From Pseudomonas canadensis (GTDB lineage: Bacteria; Pseudomonadota; Gammaproteobacteria; Pseudomonadales; Pseudomonadaceae): a stretch of 64,000 nucleotides of DNA. The notes under the pieces were generated by a model, which worked only from the letters and a program-made list of their open reading frames with translations, was not told the DNA's origin and did not search any database. Shown one piece after another: positions 59,927 to 64,000 of the stretch. Location: the NCBI RefSeq assembly GCF_000503215.1, contig NZ_AYTD01000012.1:62001-126000 (forward strand), given 5' to 3'. The first letter of the stretch is position 1. Each line of letters begins with the position of its first letter. The translations under genes were made by a program, and so were the position numbers.

Positions 59927-60337
59927 TTAGAAATGCGCCACATCCGACACCTGCTCATCCAGCACATCCCGCGCCAGCGCCCAGGCGCGATCCTTGGATT
60001 CCACCACCAGCAGCGGGTAGCCCCAGGCCTTGCCGAACATTACGGCAAACGGCTTGAGTGCCAGGCGTTGTGCGGGGCTGGGCTCGACCTGGATCATGCC
60101 TTTGACGTAGGTGCGCAACGCCTGCTTGTTTTTCTTCATCCAGATCGACGCTTGCTTGCGCTCCTCATGAGAATGTTCGTGGTTGTTCTCATCCACGGAC
60201 TTCTCGTGCAGCAACAGGAAGGGTTGCTGACGGGCCAGCAGGCTTTCGAAGACCAGGAAGGCATCCTCCGGTCCGCCCTCGTTGGGCGCGTCGAAGACGA
60301 TTTTCACCACTGGGAATGTTGAGCTGTCGAGTCGCAT
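59927..60337 (-). CDS. Conserved hypothetical protein
   Basis: 136 residues, soluble, alpha/beta in pattern. The start FPVVKIVFDAPNEGGPEDAF is followed by a His/Glu-rich loop ENNHEHSHEERK (about 52-63) that could bind metal, then HisX-poor helices and FGKAWGYPLLVVESKDRA. No known family recognised. The ATG has AAGGAGA about seven bases upstream. It is divergent from the AraC regulator gene. Confidence 0.66.
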   Translation of the reverse strand: MRLDSSTFPVVKIVFDAPNEGGPEDAFLVFESLLARQQPFLLLHEKSVDENNHEHSHEERKQASIWMKKNKQALRTYVKGMIQVEPSPAQRLALKPFAVMFGKAWGYPLLVVESKDRAWALARDVLDEQVSDVAHF

Positions 60338-60394
60338 GGCAAATCTCCTTGTTGAGAATGTATCTCACTATAACGACCACCCCACTAGACTGCA

Positions 60395-61312
60395 TTGCAC
60401 AGAATAGCCAGAATGTTTCGCAATTCAGCCAAGCTTGAAGCCGCCATGCAACGCCACCGTCTCGATCAACGTGACCCCTCCAGAGTCAAGGACGCCGACC
60501 TGCTCCCGCGTGCAGTGATCGCCGTGAGCGCCACCAGCACGTCCGAGAGCTGGGAGCATGCCCCGCATTCCCATCGCAAGGGCCAGTTGATGTACACCCT
60601 GCGCGGGGTGATTCATTGTCAGATCGAGGCCGGCATCTGGATCGTGCCGCCCCAGTGCGCGCTGTGGATTCCCGGCGGCATGTCCCACGCCGCACGCGGC
60701 TCCGGCGAAGCGCAGGTGTATTGCCTGTTGATCGACCCGGACGCCGCCGGCGCCCTGCCCCCGCAATGCTGCACGCTGTCGGTGTCCGGCCTGTTGCATG
60801 AACTGATCAGCAAGGCCGTAAGCTTCCCGCCGATGTACGAAGAGGACGGCGCGCAGGGCCGCCTGATCCGCACGCTGCTGGACGAACTGGCCCAGGCGCC
60901 CATCGAGGACCTACACCTGCCAATGCCCCAGGACCCGCGCTTGCGGCGCCTGGCCGACAGCCTGCTGGCCGCCCCCGGCGATAAGGCCACCCTCGGCCAG
61001 TGGGCCGTGCGCATCGGCATGAGCGAGCGCAGCATGACCCGCCTGTTGCTGGAAGAATTTGGCCTGAGTTTCGGGCGTTGGCGCCGGCAGTTGCATGTGA
61101 TCCTGTCACTGCAACGCCTGGCCAGGGGCGACAGTGTGCAGCGGGTCGCCCTGGACCTGGGCTATGAGAACGCCAGCGGCTTCATCACCATGTTCCGCAA
61201 GGCGGTGGGCCAGCCGCCAGCACGTTACCTGGCCGATCGCGCCGGTGCGTCAAAGGCCAACGCCGCCGCGACCATTGCCTTGCACGCGCTACAGACGCCA
61301 GATCAGCGCTGA
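60395..61312 (+). CDS. AraC-family regulator
   Basis: 305 residues from a TTG at 60395; an ATG at 60413 is the main alternative. The N-terminal cupin domain (about 40-140) has HSHRKGQLMYTLRG and PPQCALWIPGGMSHAA. Two helix-turn-helix units follow: LGQWAVRIGMSERSMTRLLL and VQRVALDLGYENASGFITMF, then the usual FRKAVGQPPARYL. Ligand and target genes are unknown; it lies divergent from the hypothetical gene at 59927 and convergent with the RNase gene, overlapping its end by 10 bases. Confidence 0.9.
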   Translation: MHRIARMFRNSAKLEAAMQRHRLDQRDPSRVKDADLLPRAVIAVSATSTSESWEHAPHSHRKGQLMYTLRGVIHCQIEAGIWIVPPQCALWIPGGMSHAARGSGEAQVYCLLIDPDAAGALPPQCCTLSVSGLLHELISKAVSFPPMYEEDGAQGRLIRTLLDELAQAPIEDLHLPMPQDPRLRRLADSLLAAPGDKATLGQWAVRIGMSERSMTRLLLEEFGLSFGRWRRQLHVILSLQRLARGDSVQRVALDLGYENASGFITMFRKAVGQPPARYLADRAGASKANAAATIALHALQTPDQR

Positions 61313-61932
61313 ACCGGAATGCGAATATCACCGCCGCGACACTGGGTCTTCACACTTTTGGGGCAGCCGGCAAAGCGCAGCTCCTTACTCAGGCACACCC
61401 GCACTTCGGACAGCACCTTGCCCTTGCAGATCACCGCCACACTGTGATCGCCCATGGCTGGGTTGCTCTGTCGGAACAGCCGTTCGATGTCCTGTGCCTC
61501 AAGGTAACTGGGCACATTGAAGGGCTGCAGTTGCTGCGGAATCTGCACCGTGGCCAGCGCTGCGTCGGTTGCTTCCAGGTAACGCGTGGGCCCCAAGCCG
61601 CTGCACGTGCCGTGTTTGGCCCACTCATGCTTGAGCAACGCCTGTGTGGGAAACATCAGCGCGCCCTTTGCCAAGTCGTCGGCCGACAACCGCGATTGCG
61701 GGTCGCACGACGCCGGCCACCCGCCACGGGCGTACTGCGGCCATAACCCGTGCAATACAAAGCCGTAGCCTTTACCTGTGCATTGCTCGTTGTTCGGGTG
61801 CGTCAAGCAGAACGTGGGCGACCACGACAGAGACAACACATAAAAATCAAAATCCCCTGCCGGGCGTTGCTCACGTGGCGCAGCCATTGCACTGGTGGCT
61901 ATGACCAGCCACACCATCATCCAGTATTTCAT
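61303..61932 (-). CDS. Secreted RNase T2
   Basis: 209 residues with a signal peptide (about 1-17, ending SAMA). Both catalytic blocks of the T2 family are intact: FVLHGLWPQYA (His61) and KHEWAKHGTC (Glu103, His107). Cys pairs (FCLTHPNNEQC, PASCDPQS, GTCSG, VCLSK, AGCPK, TQC) would form periplasmic disulfides. It degrades RNA outside the cytoplasm, as E. coli RNase I does. The last three codons overlap the end of the araC-type gene. Confidence 0.94.
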   Translation of the reverse strand: MKYWMMVWLVIATSAMAAPREQRPAGDFDFYVLSLSWSPTFCLTHPNNEQCTGKGYGFVLHGLWPQYARGGWPASCDPQSRLSADDLAKGALMFPTQALLKHEWAKHGTCSGLGPTRYLEATDAALATVQIPQQLQPFNVPSYLEAQDIERLFRQSNPAMGDHSVAVICKGKVLSEVRVCLSKELRFAGCPKSVKTQCRGGDIRIPVQR

Positions 61933-61968
61933 CCGTCTATTCCTCGAAAAAACAGAACCCTATCGCAC

Positions 61969-62949
61969 CTACCCAGGATGATGGGGGTTACGTTGTAGCA
62001 CCTTGTCGAGGATCCGATCGGTCTTCAACGCCTCGATCGCTTGGGAAGGGTGTTCGGCTTCCCCGCGAATATGGGCATTCATGGCCAGCACGTGATGCCA
62101 CTGGATATGCGCGTGGCAAGGCACCTCCAGCACTTCGTCCACCTCGCCTTCAAGGCGCAGCGGCTGGTCTTCGAATACGGCAAAAGTGATGCGCCCCTTG
62201 CTGCCGATCAGCTCGACCTTGTCTTCGCGGCGGTCGGCGACAAAGTTCCAGCAGCCCATGCCCAGCGCGCCGGACGCGAACGTCCAGCAGGCAGTCACCG
62301 CATCCTCGGCGGCGTAGCGCCCGGCCTGTCGCGCGGTGAAGCCCGAGACCTCGACGATATCCCCGGCCAGGTACTGGAACAGGTCAAACCCGTGGCTGGC
62401 CAAGTCGGCAAAGTAACCACCACCGGCGATGAGCGGGTCGGTGCGCCAATTGGCGGCACTGGCATCGTCGGCGCCCGGTGGCTTGCACAGGGTCCAGGTC
62501 AGGTGGCGAAGTTGGCCGATGCGCCCGTCCTGCAGCCACTGACGCACCTGCTGGAAACGCGGCAGCGAGCGGCGGTAATACGAGACAAACAGGTGCAGGC
62601 CGGCACGCTCGAAGGTGCGCTGCATCAATGCGCTTTGCTCGGCATTCAACGCCATCGGCTTTTCGACACAGCAGTGCTTGCCCGCGGCAGCCACCATCAG
62701 GCTGTACTCGAGGTGGCTGTCGGGTGGCGTGGCGATATACACCGCATCCACTTCGGGATCATTGATCAGGGCCTGAGCGTCGGTGTAAATGCGGGCAATG
62801 CCGTGGCGTGTCGCATAATCGCGCACCGCTTCTTCACGACGCCCCATCACGGCCACCAACGCAGAACCTGGCGCTTTGTAGAAAGCGGGTCCACTCTTCA
62901 ATTCAGTGACACTGCCACAGCCGATCATGCCCCAGCGTACGGTGCTCAT
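61969..62949 (-). CDS. Gfo/Idh/MocA oxidoreductase
   Basis: 326 residues from the ATG at 62949, chosen for GAGGAGAG just upstream. N-terminal Rossmann fold with VRWGMIGCGSVTELK (NAD(P) loop) and the conserved HCCVEKPMALN, whose Lys and Pro mark this family. The C-terminal domain has GGGYFADLASHGFDLFQYL with the catalytic His. It oxidises or reduces a sugar, inositol or similar; the substrate cannot be assigned. It is divergent from the NUDIX gene and 36 bases downstream-side of RNase T2. Confidence 0.92.
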   Translation of the reverse strand: MSTVRWGMIGCGSVTELKSGPAFYKAPGSALVAVMGRREEAVRDYATRHGIARIYTDAQALINDPEVDAVYIATPPDSHLEYSLMVAAAGKHCCVEKPMALNAEQSALMQRTFERAGLHLFVSYYRRSLPRFQQVRQWLQDGRIGQLRHLTWTLCKPPGADDASAANWRTDPLIAGGGYFADLASHGFDLFQYLAGDIVEVSGFTARQAGRYAAEDAVTACWTFASGALGMGCWNFVADRREDKVELIGSKGRITFAVFEDQPLRLEGEVDEVLEVPCHAHIQWHHVLAMNAHIRGEAEHPSQAIEALKTDRILDKVLQRNPHHPG

Positions 62950-63076
62950 CTGCTCTCCTCGTGCGTTTTGATCAATCGGGCAGTATCCACAACCCCACAC
63001 GTCAGCGCCATAACCACTTAGCATGACAATTGCATTACACTTTTATGACACTCATCCCGCTGCGGGGGCACAGACG

Positions 63077-63439
63077 ATGAAAATACGGGCCACGGTCATT
63101 TGCGAACACGAGGGGCATATCCTCTTCGTGCGCAAGGCCAGATCGAAATGGGCGTTGCCGGGCGGCAAGGTCGAACGCAATGAGCGACCGGTTGGCGCGG
63201 CTGAACGCGAGCTGGAAGAAGAAACCGGATTGAATGTGGACGGCTTGTTGTACTTGCAGGAGTTGAAAGCCCGCGACACTGTCCATCACGTGTTCGAAGC
63301 GTCGGTGGTGAACATCGCCGATGCAAAACCTTGCAATGAAATAATCGACTGCCAGTGGCACCCCTATGGCGCCATGGATGATCTGGACACCACCGAAGCC
63401 ACCCGACGCATCGTTAAATCCTTCCTACGTCGCCTGTAG
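63077..63439 (+). CDS. NUDIX hydrolase
   Basis: 120 residues from the ATG at 63077; the frame is open 18 codons further but MKIRATVICEHEGHIL is the family start. The NUDIX box is complete: GGKVERNERPVGAAERELEE followed by ETGL. It cleaves a nucleoside-diphosphate derivative and needs Mg2+. The final residues overlap the convergent binding-protein gene by 15 bases. Confidence 0.92.
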   Translation: MKIRATVICEHEGHILFVRKARSKWALPGGKVERNERPVGAAERELEEETGLNVDGLLYLQELKARDTVHHVFEASVVNIADAKPCNEIIDCQWHPYGAMDDLDTTEATRRIVKSFLRRL

Positions 63440-64000
63440 TTCGGCGCTTTGGCCACTGGCCAACAGACCTCGCTTCACCCCGCCATTATCTTTCTGCCGT
63501 TCGACAAAGGACCTGACGAACGCGGCAGCGGCTGCGTGCGCCACCGGTACGGCCATGGCTTGGCGGATGGTCATGAAATCGTCCTGCACCAAGCGCCATT
63601 GCGCAGTGACCTGGGTTTGCAGGAAGTCCCGCACCCCTGCCGCCGCATCCAAGCCTTGTTCGATAAACCAATCCACCGCTGCGGCCGAGGTCGGCGCGCG
63701 TACCAACTCGGCATGCTCGACGGTGCGGCTCAAGTACAAATCGTACGCCGCACCCTGGGCGACGGCGATGCGTCGGCCCGGTGCGTCCAACTGGGCAACG
63801 TCGGTGAACGGTGAGTCCGCCGCCACCAGATACGTGCCCTTGATCGCTACATACGGCGCGCTGAAGGCTATTTCCTTTTCACGCACCGGCTCGATAGCTA
63901 GGAACGCCACGCGCCAGACGTCCTCGGACAAGGCGGCGAAGACCTTACCCGCCGCCTCGAATGTGATGAGCTCCAACTCGACACCCAGCTCTGCAGCCAG
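63425..64000 (-). CDS. SBP type 3 transporter binding protein, 5' end cut by window
   Basis: 191 residues visible without a start; the frame runs to the right edge as LAAELGVELELITFEAAGKV, so the signal peptide and first lobe lie beyond 64000. The visible part has ALSEDVWRVAFLAIEPVREK, IAFSAPYVAIKGTYLV and RRIAVAQGAAYDLYL, typical of periplasmic amino-acid-type binding proteins. Partner genes, if any, are outside. It is convergent with the NUDIX gene. Confidence 0.85.
   Translation of the reverse strand: MAAELGVELELITFEAAGKVFAALSEDVWRVAFLAIEPVREKEIAFSAPYVAIKGTYLVAADSPFTDVAQLDAPGRRIAVAQGAAYDLYLSRTVEHAELVRAPTSAAAVDWFIEQGLDAAAGVRDFLQTQVTAQWRLVQDDFMTIRQAMAVPVAHAAAAAFVRSFVERQKDNGGVKRGLLASGQSAELQAT

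Overview
The window is a stretch of chromosome from a fluorescens-group Pseudomonas. Three things point there: an HSI-II-like type VI secretion locus, an OprD-family porin, and short extragenic REP pairs with core GGCTTGCC. It is GC-rich with tightly packed genes. Both edges cut genes: tssM on the left and a substrate-binding protein gene on the right. No rRNA, tRNA, CRISPR array, insertion sequence or prophage was seen.

Region 1 (1-18433) is a type VI secretion locus. Reading leftwards on the minus strand the order is tssA, tssB, tssC, tssE, tssF, tssG, clpV, a sigma-54 activator (sfa), a 43-residue lipoprotein gene (orfX), fha, tssJ, tssK, tssL, tssM. This matches the order of P. aeruginosa HSI-II. 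hcp lies divergently beyond tssA. The 477-base gap between tssA and hcp has a sigma-54-like promoter facing hcp and five copies of the palindrome TGCGCA, which may be sites for the cluster's own activator. No vgrG or effector gene lies inside the window.

Region 2 (18486-31219) is mixed metabolism and envelope: an aldo-keto reductase, a DUF1543 protein, a polyamine-type binding protein with a class III aminotransferase and a LuxR regulator, a TPM-domain protein, an RsbQ-like hydrolase overlapping a PAS histidine kinase, a DapF-like protein lacking one expected cysteine, a P-loop kinase, two divergent L,D-transpeptidases and a creatininase-family enzyme.

Region 3 (31233-40839) holds two small envelope proteins, a gntR-MFS-amidohydrolase catabolic unit with a perfect palindrome before gntR, a YfcF-type glutathione transferase, DUF924 and DUF1624 proteins, a LysE exporter, an AT-richer membrane protein of unknown role, a GFA-fold zinc protein and an acetyltransferase.

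Region 4 (41009-50640) holds a lacI-led operon: regulator, binding protein, two permeases, ATPase, phosphodiesterase and OprD porin, probably for uptake and cleavage of a phosphodiester. It is followed by a two-gene carboxyspermidine/carboxynorspermidine pathway ending in a clear terminator.

Region 5 (50779-64000) holds an iclR gene divergent from a sigma-54-type amine ABC transporter plus FAD oxidase operon, mddA (dimethyl sulfide formation), an LspA paralogue, a broken zeta-toxin module, glutaminase, small hypothetical proteins, an AraC regulator, RNase T2, a Gfo/Idh/MocA oxidoreductase and a NUDIX hydrolase. Polyamine and amine handling recurs: uptake plus transamination near 20-22.5 kb, synthesis near 48-50.6 kb, and uptake plus oxidation near 51.8-55.2 kb.
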